A stretch of 64,000 nt of DNA from Patagioenas fasciata (GCF_037038585.1 NC_092520.1:64665501-64729500), one strand, 5' to 3'. Shown: positions 39,101 to 49,959, numbered from the stretch's first letter. Made by a program: numbers and translations. The notes: generated by a model from the sequence alone, not told the origin.

Positions 39101-42100
39101 GCTAAGCTGTTGCCAGCTGCTCACAGCTAAGTAGGTCAAGCCCAGTCCGTACATGAATGGAAGGAAAAAACAGGCATCTGTGTGAACAGATACTGGCAAT
39201 TCAGTTAGTGACATCTTTCTTTTTTTTCCTTCCAAATCAGCACTGAACGTGTGGGCCAGCACACAGTTTGAGGATGCTAGTTTATAGCTAACATGTAAAA
39301 CTCAAGTCCTAGTTGTGCCTATTTAACCTTATGTAGTTCTTTCCCCAAGAATGGGCATTAATGCTTAAGTGCAGTCAGGTTTTTATTTCAACAGTTGTGT
39401 TCAGATCACGTTAACCTCCTCTGTTGTTTGACTAAGGAATGTCATCCTGTAACTGCTCCCTGTGCCACACCACTGTGTTGCGCTGATGTGCACCACTGCA
39501 TTCAGAAGAGGCTGTGTGCTTGGAGGGACTCTGTAATACACTGCCTCATCTGCCTAGATTTTCTGATGTGTTAAAAGGGTGAAGTAGATGTTCCTGGGAT
39601 TATCACTCTCAGTGGTCATGTTTGCTACAGCAGTGCCTGAAGACCAAGTGCCTCTCCATTTACTAGGCATTCAGAAGAGTAGACGGTCTTCCAAACTAAA
39701 GGGACAGAGGCATGGGGGTGAAATGTAGGAGCTGAGGCGAGGTGTGATAGCAGCACAGGTCATCTCAGAACCCTGATGTTTCTGGTGACTGTTTTGGAGG
39801 AGAAAACAAAACAGAAGGACAGGTGAAAGGAAAGATGAGGGGGATGGAGCAGGGAAGAGAAAGCAAGAGAGGGGTGATGTGCACTGGGTGGGTAGACTAG
39901 AGGGAGGAGGCTTCTCAGAGCTGGCGGCCAGTGAGCCAAGGACCCAGTCAGACTGGAGGGCATCCAGGACCTGCTCTGACCACTCACCATGGTTAAAACC
40001 CTTGACAGAGCAGGGCCGTATGAATTATATGAAATTCACCTTTGATAAGAGTTGCAAAACCTTTGCTGGAAATATTCCTCTCTCCAGCTTAAGGCAAACA
40101 AGCATACTGAGCCTTTCTATGTAAGCCGTCCTTTATGTGAGGGGACTCTTGCAAGAATCTGATAACAAATTGCAGCCAGACAGTGAAGAGTTGTGGCAGC
40201 CTGATGAGAGTGGAAGCAGCTTTCCCAGCTTAATTCATTCCCTCCCTGTGAGAGGAGCAATGTCAGAAGGGGAGCAGAAACAACCACAGTGGGAAACGAA
40301 GGGAAGAGCAGCTACTTGAAGAGGTGGAGGCAGGCATCATCTACTCTAAGTCCTTGGTAGGTCACTGCAGCTTTCCAGTGCTGCTAAGCATTTTCCCCTG
40401 TGTGGCAGATGGGTAGCTGTGGGAGTTGCTACTGCTCCCCTGAGATGAGGCGGGGTGCAGAGAGCCAGCCTGACTCCACCTAATCTGTCTCACAAAAACT
40501 GATTTACATGGGATTTGGGCTGAGCTTTGTAGCAGGACAAGCTCCAGCCCAGACATACCTCTGTGCTGCTTGGGGGCCATTGCTGCAGTGCTCACGATGG
40601 ACCCCAAGCTGGGGAGACATTCCTGGGACAACTGGGCTCTCCATGCCTGTGCTGAGAGACAGTGCCTGGATCAAACTCAGAGTGCTCTGACTGTGCAGCA
40701 TAAAGCTGTGCGAGGAAATCGCACCAGCAGTGGATGTGCAGCTTCCCCCAACTCCAGGCTCAGATGGAGTGAGTCTGTCAGGCTCTGGCTAAAAACCTGA
40801 TCTGAATAAGCTGTGTAGTGTCTCCTCTGTAGCGGGAGTGGAAGAAAAAACCCTTACTAGCTTAAGGGAAAGATGAGTTTGTGTCAGTTACTGCAGCACA
40901 GGAGCCATGCTGTGCTTATTAAAGTGTTAGTAAAGCAGCAATCCAAAATGCAGTGACCACTCCTTGCTTCTGCCTCTGCTTTTTCAGGATCCTTTTGAGT
41001 GACGGACCAGAGCTGGTTTGCTAATCTGCTGCTCACTTTTGTTATGAAAGGACTAACTCTTGGGAAAAGATGGGGCCAAGAAAACTTTGAGCAGAAAAGG
41101 AAGAGAAAGGGTCATGGGACTGAAATAAGGAAAAAAACCTTTGAAATGTGTGGAAGAACAGTTTTGTTTCTTTCAGGATGTCACCTTCCCACAGAAATGT
41201 TCAATGGCATTTTCCAGGGAGAGCTGCAAAACCCACTGAAATGCCTCAGGGCATTGCTCCGAGTTTGACTTCCAGAAAACACAGGGCCAGGCTGACTAGT
41301 CAAACAAAAAACGTTATGTTTATCTCTGGGGAACACTGGCAGCCAAAACATGTTACAAAGGGGAGAGTTTGCAAAACAGTGCTGCTCCCTCTAAACCCAT
41401 CACATTTCCTGGACAGAAAAAAAAGGAAGTGTTGTCTTGCATGTTGTGGCTTTTCTTTCTTGTGACAAATTCCCTGCAGACCCTGGCATGCTACCCGCTG
41501 TTTTGCTGCCTGCCAGAGGGCCATGCTGGCTTGGTGGGAAACATTTCATCCTCTCCTGACCCACAAGATGTCAGCTCTCAGTGGCCTCAGTGTCACCCAC
41601 GGGGCTGTCCTCTGTCATCTGCTGAGTTCTGAGGGCACTGCAGCAGTTACAATGGTACCATCTTTTTTCAGACCTACCATGTGCTTGGATGTAGGACTCC
41701 GGCTGGACAGTTAGCTTAAAATCAGTTTTAACAAAAAGCAAGTTAAAATATAATGCATATAGGTATGTACCTATAATATCCGAAATGGTAAAATACCCTG
41801 ATGATTTCTTACAGAAGACAGAGGTAAAGAAATGCATGAAAAACTTCACTTGCAGGTACTAAGAGTTCATTTAGAAACTCCCTTCCCTGCCACCCTATCC
41901 ATCTGATGACTTGTAGATGTTTTCCTGACACACCTTGCCAAGGAATCTGCCTGCCCTGAGTTTAAGATTGCATTAATCAGAACTGTGTCTGGTCCTGGGG
42001 GCTTGCCAGCTTTGTTTCTTTTTTTTTTTTTCTTTTTTTTTTCTTTTTTTTTTCAGTTAGTCTCCTTTTTGGAGAGTCTTCAAGGACATCTAAGGGAATC

Positions 42101-45100
42101 ATTCCCTTATCTCCTCTACTCTTCCTTCACCCTGCTCTGTAAAGAAAAACAAAACAAACCCCTAGTTACTGAGCTACTTGCCAATGAGTTCATGCCTTAG
42201 AACTTGTACAACTTAAAGTTGCAGTCTGACCTTAACAGCAGCTGCAGCTCAGGAGTAAATGCTTTGGCAGGTCTTGGGGAGCTGACCTGTCTTGCTCTGC
42301 AGCAGCACAGCCCAACACACGTGGGCTGGGTGGGGGGCAGCCAGAGAGCCCCTCCATCCATCCATCCATCCATCCATCCATCCATCCATCCATCCATCCA
42401 CCACTTGGTTCTCCCAGCTCCCTGACCCCAAGTGCCCGCATGGCACTGGCGGTGCTCCATGGCTGGTTATCAGCTCCTTATCTCTTTGACTTGGGTGGTG
42501 TTTCAGTTTAAAAATGTCTCCACCTACCCCTGTATTGTATGTGACTAATTTAACACAGTGTCATTGCTGGAATACTTGATAAAAGCTTCAATACCTGCCA
42601 GTTGTTGCTAGCTCCAGAGTGGGATCAGAGAGCCTGATAATAAGGTGCTCTGATCAGTGTTTTTGGGGTTGATGACTCCCCAAACCTGTCTTCTATGACT
42701 GTTGTGATGCTGCTGCAGCTGGAGAGAACATAGGAGAACTGAGAGAGGTTCCTGGGAAAAGGACAGTGGCACCCAAAGGGACCCACACCAGAAAACTGGT
42801 GACAGGTGCAGAACAGGCATCTGTGTTTCATGTTGGGCCAAACAAATGTTTCTTGCCACATTTACGTCCATAGCCAGAAGGATCTGATCACACCAGGGCC
42901 CCGCTCCTAAGGAAGGGCACATGAGGGTGGGCCATGTCACTGGCCCTGAGGCTGTGGGTCTGAGGCAAGCTGATTAGCAGCTTCTCACTGCTCCTGCCTG
43001 AAAGGCAGTGCCTCTTTGTTTCTCCTCACCATATCCACCCGCCAGGGTGGGTAGAAAGGAGGTGTTTTGGTGAGGGTACCTTGAAGATGAGAGACTTGCC
43101 TTTTCACAAGAAATAGGCTATCTGCTTTTGGGCCTAGCCGTTCTCTGCACCGGCTCCTGGGGTGATAAGTTTCTCCAGAGAGCTAAGCCCTAGACTGTCA
43201 GGTAACCTCACAGGTGACCTAGATGATGTTTTCCATTTACAAACACAATCACTGTGCCTCTTTCTCAGTCACAGTGAGATCTCACACTATCTTCAGAGGA
43301 TGCGGTGGTATGTCTCACTGATATATCTGAAAGAAAATGACAAAAACCCAAAAATCCTGGCTGCTGCCTTCAGCATTTGTCTTGCAAGCACCATGTTTTA
43401 TAATTTCAGTAAAAAGAATATTCCATGCTCTCATGTGGAGGAATCTGCTAACAAAAACAAAGAGAAAATAAAGCACTAGATTTGTCTTGCTTTGCAAAGC
43501 AGAGGGATATGAAAATCTTTCACAGAGCTCTACTGTCCTTCACAAATAGTTTTATAGCACAAGGTTTTAGGGTTTAACACAAGGTCCCTTTTCACATCTA
43601 ACTTTTGTTTTTTTCTTTTTTATTTTCTCCCCAAGTTGTATCAGCTTGTTTAATATGAGCTAGTATTAACACTTCTTTCTGCAAACCTCATCTCACATTG
43701 CAGTTAAGGGACATGCCAATAAAGCCATGGGATATGATGAATTTTATGCAGCAGGAATGGGATATGCACATGGATGGGTGGTATTGGACAGCCAGCAGCA
43801 AACTCCGTTTCATAAGTGACAGGGAGCTGTGAAAGATGAGTGTGTGGTCTGGAAAGGGAGATCTTTGTAGATCTGTGTAGGAAAGCAGAGAGAAAAGACA
43901 TGAGGGCAATGGGTGGTTGCTACTGGAAAGAGTCTGCAGCAAGGACTGGGTGTTTGTTGCTGGAGTGGATAAGAAGAGGTTGTCAAAGCTGTGTATTGTG
44001 CTCTGCTCTTCAGGGTGTCTTGGGTCTGGAGTCCTGCCAGTGCTTCTGTAACTGGTGCTAGGGAAGCACCAGCAGTCTTCTTCCAAGGAAAGATTATTAA
44101 AATAACTGTGTAATTCTGGCCAGAAAATTCACTCCAGATACACCCTCCTCATTCTGTCTGCTCCTTGCTTGTTTTTTTTGTGTTTTTGTTTTGTTTTGTT
44201 TTCTTTTTGTTTGTTGTTTGGTTGATTTTTTTGTTGTTGTTTGTTTGTTTGTTGTGTTTTTTTTTTCCTAGTACTGGTATTGTGTTGGAAAACAGAAAGT
44301 TGTTAAATTGCCTAGTTGCTTGTGTTAGGACCAGTTTCTGCTCCAGCCCTCTCTGTGCTGTGCTAATATATTGTTGTCCCCTGTGTTCAACAGGTACCTC
44401 TGTCCCAAATTGCTTTCAGTGCCGCAGCTCCTCCTCAGATCCTGTACAATCCTGCCCAACAGATCCTGACATACGCTGGGTTCTGTCCTTCTGCAGCAAC
44501 TATTTCTACATATCCATCCTACCCATTACCTCTTCAGGTACAGTACAAAATGGCACCCTTCTTTTGCTCCATCAGAAAAGTGTAAGTGGCCCCTCAGTAC
44601 AAACTCTGCAGTGACAGATCTGGGCTCCTGGGGGTTTGAAATCAGACAAGGAGGTTGGATGCCAGCTGAGACTCATCTCTGAGATGACTTAGTCTGGGCC
44701 TAGGTCTCAGATCTCATCCTTTCTCTGGTCATCCTTTGGACTCTGCTGACCAGGAATCCCACTGTGGGATTAGAGCTGGGCTGCAGTAGTCGTGAAGGTG
44801 AATTTAACCCCTGTGTTGAGCAAGATAAAGCAGCAACAGAGGCATGAGGGGAAGCCAAAGGAAGCATCTGATACACAACAGGATTTGGCAGAAAAGTTTA
44901 CACATCTTAGCCCACCTTACTTTTAATATGGAGACAAGGTGGAAAGGAGACAAGAAAGGGGAGGAAATGAGGTCTGTGAAATTGAGTGATATGGAAAGGA
45001 TTGTGGCTGGATATTAGTGATAACTTGCCCAAGTAAAGCTATTAGTTGACAAGACAAGTCAAGCCAGAAATAGGAAGAGTTTTTGCACACCAGAGAAGGT

Positions 45101-48100
45101 TCAAATACCACAGGATGTTGTGGAAGAGTTTAAATGAGGGGTTAAGGAATTAGTCCATCAGCTGCTATTAAACATAGAGATTCAAGTGCCACTTGCAGCC
45201 CAGCAAGTATCCAGATGGCTGCCTGCCACAAGAACCAACAGGGGCTCATCAGAAAATGGAGCCCTTTTTCTTCTGGCTTCCTATAAGCACCTGTGATGGG
45301 CCACTGCTGGGAGACAGGTAGAGAGCTGCCATGGCAGCTGGCAGAGGTTGGTGAGCCTTACTGACCTGGGGCAGCTGGAGGTGCAGCTTCCTCCCCTTGC
45401 GGTAGGGGTTACAACATGAGCTTCACCTCCTTCAGAAGGATGAGGTGCAAGTCATGCTCGAAGCCTGTGCTGTGTCCAGCCAGACCTGGCCTGCAAAATG
45501 CAGGGAGTGGTGCTGAGGATGGTGAGGGTGAGCTGGTAAATAGCTGAACGTACTGAGACCCTGGAGTAATCATGGGAGTTTTTAGATTTTTTTAAAGTAC
45601 AGTAAGAGTGTTTTGTTCAATACGATGGCTCATTATACTTTGATGGTGCAGTGCTAGACCAGTGGGTATCACAAATGTTGCAATACTTCTTAATTGAAAA
45701 CACTGCATGTTTAGCGTGAGCTAGCTGTGGACCAGTTCCCCATAGCCTCCTGGGCTACATCTGTTCAGGTCCAGTAAGCTACTGGGCACAAGTACTGGGA
45801 CATGATGACCATCCAGACCAGTGAATTGTTATCATGCTCCTGGTATGGGTTTGGCCCAGACCACCCAACAGTCTCCCGGCAGTGCCCAGGAAGGGGTCAG
45901 GAGACGGCAAGGGCAATGAACCCTTCTTGGTAGGCAGTGTGCATACAGTCACACTGGTTTGGTGGTAAGAGTTCAGCTGTAGCAATATGATATGTGCTGT
46001 GCCAGTTGGCTTCACATCCAGAGAACAGTCCTTGGCACGTTTTATTTATCAACGTAAATGGGGCCAGGCGCCTTTGGAGACCATGGGTTGAGAGGGAAAA
46101 AAAGAGTACACTTGGAGATCCTTTTTTGTTTGGTTTTAGCTGAAAAGCTGTGCTGCTCTGCTGCATTCTGTTAGCATGTAGCCAAGAGTAGAGAGAGAAA
46201 GGGATAGAAACAGATGAAAGAAAGCAATTAAGCTGAAAAGATGCACACAAGTAGTCATGAGGATCAATTGTAACTGTTCAGTGCTTTGTCCACTGACAAA
46301 CAGAAATACATCGTATTTATCCCAAATTCTTAACTGCATTCCAAAATAAACATAGTTATTTTCCTAGGTTTCTCCTTTTTCTAAGAAATGTGTTCATTTG
46401 TCTTCTCTCCCTTTTATAACATTCAGAAGCAGACACCACCAGCTATCCCCAAGCCAGGGTAGGTTAGTGAGAAGCACTGGGCTCCACAAGGGAGAGTGCT
46501 TAACGATTTTCCTGGAAAAAAAAGGCAATAGCCTTCCTATGTGTATGAGCTCATCATGTTGTAGTTTGGAGAGAATTAATTTCTGCATCAGTATATGAGT
46601 TAAAAAATCATAATAAATTTACTAAAAGCTACAAAAGGGTAAATGTTAGAAGCAGGACTGATAAGGAACAGCCAGAAGCCTGACTGTCATCCATTTCCAT
46701 TACTTGGGAGCTGTGGGCTGAATCCATGGAGCTGTAGGTAGGTCTTCCTGACCCATGTAAGTGCTCCAAGCAGTGCCCAGTGATTTAGGCCTTCACAAGC
46801 CCTGCTCAGCTGGTCCTGGTCCTTAAGGCACCTACAGGCCCGGGGGTTGGAATACATCTGGCTGTTAGTGTGTAGGGATCTAGTGCTGACTGATAATGAG
46901 ATCAGGTAGCCACCTGGCCCCTGCTGTCCCTCCAGGAGTCTCCATGTCACATCTGTGTGAATGTCTGGAATATCCCATGGCATCCCAAAAGGTCTGGGGA
47001 CTTACATGTGGCATCCACAGTGTAGGAGACTCCACCTAAGCTGGTTGACCTTTCGGAGTCACCAGAGAGAGTGAGGCACTTCTCATTCAGGCTAAAGATA
47101 TATGATGTGAGTGGTATGAATGTACCCTAAAGGCCTTTCCACTGACTAGGGGTGGGATTCAGTTGCTACATGTCACCATGCTGTGCGCTTAGATATCTAC
47201 ATCCTCGAGCCTTCAACTGAGATGTCAAAATCTGAGGCTGAGCTGTGGATCCTAAGGGTGCAGTTCAGATGGCCTTAAGTTCACAAGACATCCATACAGG
47301 GCTGGCTGATGTAGACCAAGGTTTACATGAGACTTGCACATATTTCTGGAGCAGGTGGCAGAGGGTGCCCTTGGGTATCTCAAAAAGTATAACGTTTTTG
47401 CTTCCATGTAGACCAAGATCCAAATAAGGCCCCCAAGATGCATTTTTTTTCTCAGCTTTCGCTTTGGCATGCTCAATATTTGGCTAAACACTGCTCCTAA
47501 GCCCCTGCATTTCACATTGCCCTGCACCTGCCCCCAGTTAGGGCAGGGTCACACACATGGTGGTTCAGTACAACAAAAGGAGCAAAACCTTCTTCAGCTA
47601 AGAGATGGAGGGGAGCAGGGGAGAAGAGAAAGTTAATTGATGCTAGTTAATTAAATAAAGCAGTTAGCAATCGATTACCAACTAATAGCTCCAGTTTGAA
47701 CCCTCACTTCGACCAGAGGAAATCTACAGCCATAGTTCCTCCTCCTGGGAATATATCCCACCTTGGGTTAGTCTGGTACCCAACAAGCCCAGCCTAAGTG
47801 CTGCCCCCACTTGCATGAACTGATGCTCCATTAGCTCAAAGGCTGTGAACCTGAGTTCACCTGTGTTTCCCATCACTGAGCAGATTCAGTCCTAGTCCTC
47901 TGCTGAATCCCATATCTCACTGCTTGCTGGAAGGACAAAGTCTTTAAAAAAATCACAACCTGAGCTGGTGATAAATGTGTGTCAGTTCACCTCATCCTTC
48001 CTTGTCCACAAGCAGAAATCAGCCAAATGCAAAAAATTAAAGGTGATAACAAGAATGCATTTTGACAGGGATGTAACTAGCATTTCTTTTGTTTACTGTG

Positions 48101-49704
48101 GCATGTGTTAACAAAATCATTCAGCCCTTACTGGTACAGTTCAGTCACAACTAGTGTTGGTAACAGGCCTGCCAGCTGGTCAGGTAAATGATTAGCTGTG
48201 CAGGGACTGGTGGTGATGACAGCAGGAAGGGTTGTGCCAATCAGTCCTGCCAAAGGAGAACTCATTACAGAAGCAATTCCAGGCAGACAGATGGAAACAG
48301 TGGCTGCAGTTTGAGGGGGAAAGGGAAGCAACAACTTCTAAATAAATTAAAGAAAACCAAACTACCCAAAACCACTATTATGTTTGGAGCTGATCTAACT
48401 AGCAGGTCTGTCAGTGTACCTGCACTGCCTCCTGGAGAGTAAAAGGGCACAATCAACCTTCCTGTCAGGATGTCCCCATTCTCACTCACTAAGTCACCCT
48501 ACGGTACAAATGCAGGACAACTTCCTCCTGGCCATGGGGGTTTGACCCCTGCTGAGCTGGAGCCCCACGGAGAAGCACCATGGCCTGGGATCTGCCAGCC
48601 CTGGCCAGTTCTGAGATGCCATTGTCCAAGTGCCAGCTCTGGTACTGGCCTTCTATATGGTGACTATTACTTCTTCTGCAGCAGGGAGTAGCGTTTACTT
48701 GTTCAGATTTTTCATTTCCCTTGAAAAAGATGCATGGTTATGATTTTTTGTTTTGTTCTGTTTCTTTTTTAAATTCCAGGCACTTTAGGCCTGAGCCTGA
48801 GGGGAACTGAACCCAACTCTTCTGATGAACCCTAAGGACTGGCGTGTGTTGGCTTATGAGGGAGGGGATGAAATCCTGACCTGCTTTAAATCAATGAGAA
48901 ACCCTGGTTTAAAGTAGTGGTAGGATTTTATCCAGAACATTAGTCCCTACATGCATTCTTTTGTTTTAGCAAACTCTGCTTGTTGCTGAACATGGGCTGC
49001 TTCCTAAGCTCTATCTATTTTTCGTGCCTCTTTCAGCCACTGAGACAGCCAAAGTAATAGACCTACAGGGAGACACATGCCTACCTGTAACATTTTCTCT
49101 TAAGGGGATTCTGCATTTGGCACAGGAATAGGACCTTGCATTTACACAAGTATTATAACTGAGATTAATTACATCTGAAGATAATTTAAATTTCACAGTG
49201 ATGCCTGGAAATGAGCAGCTACACGTAACCTCATCAGCCAGCCGAGTGCAGTGCCTCACCCAGGAAGCCAGAGCACCTTTTCCTGCAGAAATTCCTGTTC
49301 TGCTCTATTGCCTAGCTGTATGCGCAATGTCTATTAAAAGTGACTTGGGTTACAGATGGAATCTGTCTTGTTTCACTAGACACCATCATGCTAAAATGAG
49401 CGTTGTGCTGCAATGCATGAGAAACTTTATCATGGGGCTTATTATATAACACTTACATGGCAAACACTGAACTCAGAGCTGCAAATGGGACTGTAATCCT
49501 TTACTGAACAATGTGTTTTTCTTTGTCTATATACAGCCTGCCAGCAATTTTCCAGGAACATCATCTACTGACATTTCTCTGTCAGAAGAAACTCAGCCGC
49601 CATCTCAGTCCAGCTCCAGCTATGGTCTTCCCCCCAACGCCCCAGCCCTCTATACACCGACTTACTTCTTGCCTGGAGAAAAGCCTCCACCATATGCACC
49701 ATAG
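3057..49704 (+). CDS. TMEM255B: TMEM255B (FAM70B), C-terminal six exons, spliced gene
   Basis: Six exons splice in frame into about 242 residues of transmembrane protein 255B; the human protein is about 326 residues, so roughly the first 84 (first two membrane segments) are encoded upstream of the window. Seen in order: a hydrophobic segment (exon 3057-3146), a cysteine-rich extramembrane loop (exons 31224-31304 and 35198-35283, with [11 protein letters not shown]), a last membrane segment ([18 protein letters not shown], exon 38792-38951), then a proline/serine/glutamine-rich tail ending in EKPPPYAP. The paralogue TMEM255A shares the core, but the loop ([16 protein letters not shown]) and tail (YNPAQQIL) match the B form. 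Every junction has GT-AG ends and keeps phase. The family has no established molecular function; the PPPY end is a typical WW-domain (NEDD4-type) ligand, which is inference here. It runs tail-to-tail with GAS6, as in human. Confidence 0.93.
3919..4032. repeat. G/T-rich low-complexity tract
   Basis: About 110 bases consist almost only of T and G on the + strand (gttggttgggtggg, then T runs with gtgtgtttg). It is low complexity with no exact period. Confidence 0.75.
5481..5518. repeat. 19-bp perfect tandem repeat, two copies
   Basis: The unit atcttaccatcttgggtgc is repeated exactly twice, followed by a partial third start (atctgggt). Perfect identity suggests a recent slippage event. Confidence 0.9.
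5891..6040 (-). mobile_element. CR1 LINE, 3'-end fragment
   Basis: Reverse-oriented CR1 tail: on the + strand tcatagaattatagaatag, then ggttggacgggatcttcaaa and the gcaatgagcagggacatctg block. The copy is severely 5'-truncated at about 150 bases. Confidence 0.88.
7890..8310 (-). mobile_element. Old CR1 LINE fragment
   Basis: The reverse-strand similarity to the CR1 ORF2 end is degraded but recognisable: + strand segments such as cctccagcccatccaggtgc, ggtctttcttatactggaga and ccaaaattggacaccatac follow the order of a CR1 3' region. It is much more diverged than the other copies, and its ends are uncertain. Confidence 0.65.
10737..10775. repeat. Poly-T tract
   Basis: Two T runs separated by gtttctttctc, about 38 bases of pyrimidine-rich sequence. 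It is not adjacent to any recognised exon. Confidence 0.7.
11085..11560 (+). mobile_element. CR1 LINE, 3' part with end of ORF2
   Basis: A 5'-truncated sense copy. Its 5' part is still open and encodes the end of the ORF2 protein ([41 protein letters not shown]). The 3' UTR closes with atgattctatgattctgtg. It belongs to a different CR1 subfamily from the 2318 and 38205 copies, judging by the UTR sequence. Confidence 0.92.
18297..18346. repeat. 25-bp tandem duplication
   Basis: Two copies of a 25-base unit starting aga-acagacctgtctg, with a few mismatches between them. The duplication is short and intronic. Confidence 0.8.
19203..19437. repeat. (AGGAG)n pentanucleotide array, about 44 units
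   Basis: A perfect five-base period on the + strand runs from about 19209 to 19430 without interruption, with imperfect gaga edges. It is purine-only on + and pyrimidine-only on -, so it can in principle form triplex DNA. The long frames across it on both strands are artefacts of the period. It is the same motif as the array at 29591, in inverse orientation. Confidence 0.98.
22200..25130 (+). mobile_element. CR1 LINE, long copy with ORF2 endonuclease and reverse transcriptase
   Basis: A sense-oriented CR1 of about 2.9 kb, 5'-truncated near the start of ORF2. It keeps the endonuclease, reverse transcriptase, the C-terminal region and a short 3' UTR ending tactgtgatactgtgtgata. That tail differs from the ATTCTRTG tail of the other copies, so it is another subfamily. 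Decay is modest, making it one of the youngest copies in the window. The 5' boundary is only approximate. Confidence 0.93.
22210..25089 (+). pseudogene. CR1 ORF2 (endonuclease/reverse transcriptase), broken
   Basis: Three reading frames together cover an ORF2-type protein. The first frame encodes the endonuclease start ([12 protein letters not shown]) up to about 22415. The second (to about 23500) holds GDFNFPD (22698-22718) and SDH (22902-22910) of the apurinic-type endonuclease. The third holds the reverse transcriptase with YLDFSKAFD (23983-24009), VPQGSVLGP (near 24160) and the FADD catalytic box (24247-24258). Breaks are a frameshift near 22415, a frameshift between about 23460 and 23540, and an in-frame TGA at 24268-24270. 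The frame then continues to TGA after 25086. The catalytic motifs survive, but the copy cannot encode one continuous protein, so autonomous activity is not expected. Confidence 0.92.
26490..28990 (-). pseudogene. Degenerate CR1 ORF2
   Basis: Short minus-strand frames give a patchwork of ORF2: CRLPDQE and [10 protein letters not shown] near 28.7 kb, [16 protein letters not shown] near 28.4 kb, [15 protein letters not shown] near 27.7 kb, NQHGFTNG near 27.45 kb, [20 protein letters not shown] near 26.9 kb. Frameshifts occur every few hundred bases, and the core catalytic part of the reverse transcriptase is damaged. Confidence 0.88.
29290..29500 (-). pseudogene. Remnant of the CR1 ORF1 C-terminus
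   Basis: The minus strand encodes, across two frames, pieces resembling the end of the CR1 ORF1 esterase-like domain ([18 protein letters not shown], corresponding to the usual [17 protein letters not shown] region). It lies just 5' of the ORF2 remnant in the same orientation, as expected for CR1. Confidence 0.65.
29591..29770. repeat. (CTCCT)n pentanucleotide array, about 35 units
   Basis: A perfect five-base period of pyrimidines on the + strand. It is the reverse complement of the (AGGAG)n array at 19203-19437. It directly abuts the 5' end of the antisense CR1. Confidence 0.98.
30010..30031. repeat. 22-bp perfect palindrome
   Basis: The sequence gcttttctctagagaaaagc (30011-30030) is its own reverse complement, and the flanking t/a pair extends it to 22 bases with no spacer. 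It lies inside the large TMEM255B intron. It is not part of any repeat that I recognise. Confidence 0.95.
31224..31304 (+). CDS. TMEM255B: TMEM255B exon encoding the first part of the large loop
   Basis: Twenty-seven codons in phase 0, starting [13 protein letters not shown] and ending YDAYQTE, with acceptor cag and donor gtaaac. The sequence is specific to the B paralogue. It carries one cysteine and several aromatic residues. It follows a 28-kb intron. Confidence 0.93.
31305..35197 (+). other. TMEM255B intron
   Basis: A 3.9-kb intron with canonical ends (gtaaac...ttggcag). I see no repeat family, RNA gene or extra exon in it. Around 34860-35060 it is somewhat richer in GC, with scattered CpG. 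Confidence 0.85.
35198..35283 (+). CDS. TMEM255B: TMEM255B exon encoding the cysteine-rich loop
   Basis: Twenty-eight codons plus two bases, starting [14 protein letters not shown] and containing [12 protein letters not shown]. The acceptor is ttggcag and the donor gtaagt. Six cysteines in 28 residues suggest a disulphide-bonded extracytoplasmic loop; this is inference from composition. The last two bases (AA) join the first base of the next exon to make Asn. Confidence 0.93.
35890..35918. repeat. 29-bp inverted repeat, 14-bp perfect arms
   Basis: catgagtaaaaac is followed after one base by gtttttactcatg, and the outer a/t pair makes the arms 14 bases. It can form a hairpin in DNA or RNA. 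No flanking element is recognised. Confidence 0.95.
38205..38655 (+). mobile_element. CR1 LINE, 3' part
   Basis: A sense 5'-truncated copy starting near gaaaatgatcaggggcatag, with the ORF2 end ([12 protein letters not shown] region) and a full 3' UTR finishing attctatgattctgttctgttct. It is the same subfamily as the 2318 and 49960 copies. It stops about 137 bases before the TMEM255B exon at 38792. Confidence 0.92.
38792..38951 (+). CDS. TMEM255B: TMEM255B exon encoding loop end and fourth membrane segment
   Basis: One base completes the split Asn codon, then 53 codons: a loop end with [14 protein letters not shown], then a hydrophobic helix through [17 protein letters not shown], ending KDM. 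The acceptor is ttcccttccag and the donor gtaagg. Two more cag triplets lie 5 and 10 bases inside the exon, but either would shift the frame. A CR1 copy ends about 137 bases upstream of this exon. Confidence 0.93.
42013..42056 (+). promoter_or_regulatory. Long polypyrimidine tract ending in cag (splice-acceptor-like)
   Basis: About 40 consecutive T/C bases end in ttcag at 42056 in the sense direction of TMEM255B. This has the form of a very strong 3' splice site, although no TMEM255B exon is known here. A possible donor (gtaaag) starts at 42139. Confidence 0.5.
42353..42402. repeat. (TCCA)n tetranucleotide microsatellite, about 12 units
   Basis: An uninterrupted tccatccatcca run on the + strand. 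Apparent open frames across it on both strands are products of the period. Confidence 0.97.
44168..44268. repeat. T/G-rich low-complexity tract
   Basis: Runs of T broken by single G (tttgttttgttttg, gtttgtttgtttg) fill about 100 bases. It lies about 125 bases before the exon at 44394 and is too far away to be its own polypyrimidine tract. Confidence 0.85.
44394..44537 (+). CDS. TMEM255B: TMEM255B exon encoding the proximal cytoplasmic tail
   Basis: Forty-eight codons in phase 0, starting [14 protein letters not shown], continuing [14 protein letters not shown] and ending YPSYPLPLQ. The acceptor is ttcaacag and the donor gtacag. The Pro-rich run and NPAQQIL are characteristic of TMEM255B. A G/T-rich low-complexity tract lies about 125 bases upstream. 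Confidence 0.92.
44538..49536 (+). other. TMEM255B last intron
   Basis: A 5.0-kb intron (gtacag...tatacag). I see no repeat family, RNA or extra exon. Confidence 0.85.
49537..49704 (+). CDS. TMEM255B: TMEM255B terminal coding exon
   Basis: Fifty-five codons plus TAG, starting [14 protein letters not shown], with a Ser/Gln/Pro-rich middle and ending [10 protein letters not shown]. The acceptor is tatatacag. The PPPY motif four residues from the end is the conserved tail of the family and could bind WW-domain ubiquitin ligases (inference). The 3' UTR follows directly. Confidence 0.94.
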   Translation, partial: PASNFPGTSSTDISLSEETQPPSQSSSSYGLPPNAPALYTPTYFLPGEKPPPYAP

Positions 49705-49959
49705 AACAAGAGCATTTATTTTAGGTAGCTGGTAGGCTTTTATTTTGTTTTAAGGAACCTGTGGAAACCGTGCTGGGCTGGCACTAGACTTCCCAAGGAA
49801 CCCAGCAGAGAGCATGTTACGGCCACTCTGCTTTTACCCACATCTCACTGTGAGCAGTGGAGGACCCTGGAAAGCTAATGGCAGGCACATCACCAGCGGG
49901 GTGAACAGTCACCACACAGTTTGCCTGCAGTCAAATGCAGTGTTACTTTCCAGCTACCA

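Larger units (their letters stand above)
38952..44393 (+). other. TMEM255B intron
   Basis: A 5.4-kb intron (gtaagg...ttcaacag). It contains a strong polypyrimidine tract at 42013-42056, a (TCCA)n microsatellite at 42353 and a G/T-rich tract at 44168. I see no known gene on the opposite strand. Confidence 0.85.

Noticed and set aside
42197-42489. Frames with WMDG or IHPS repeats
   Set aside because: They are produced by the (TCCA)n microsatellite and are not proteins.
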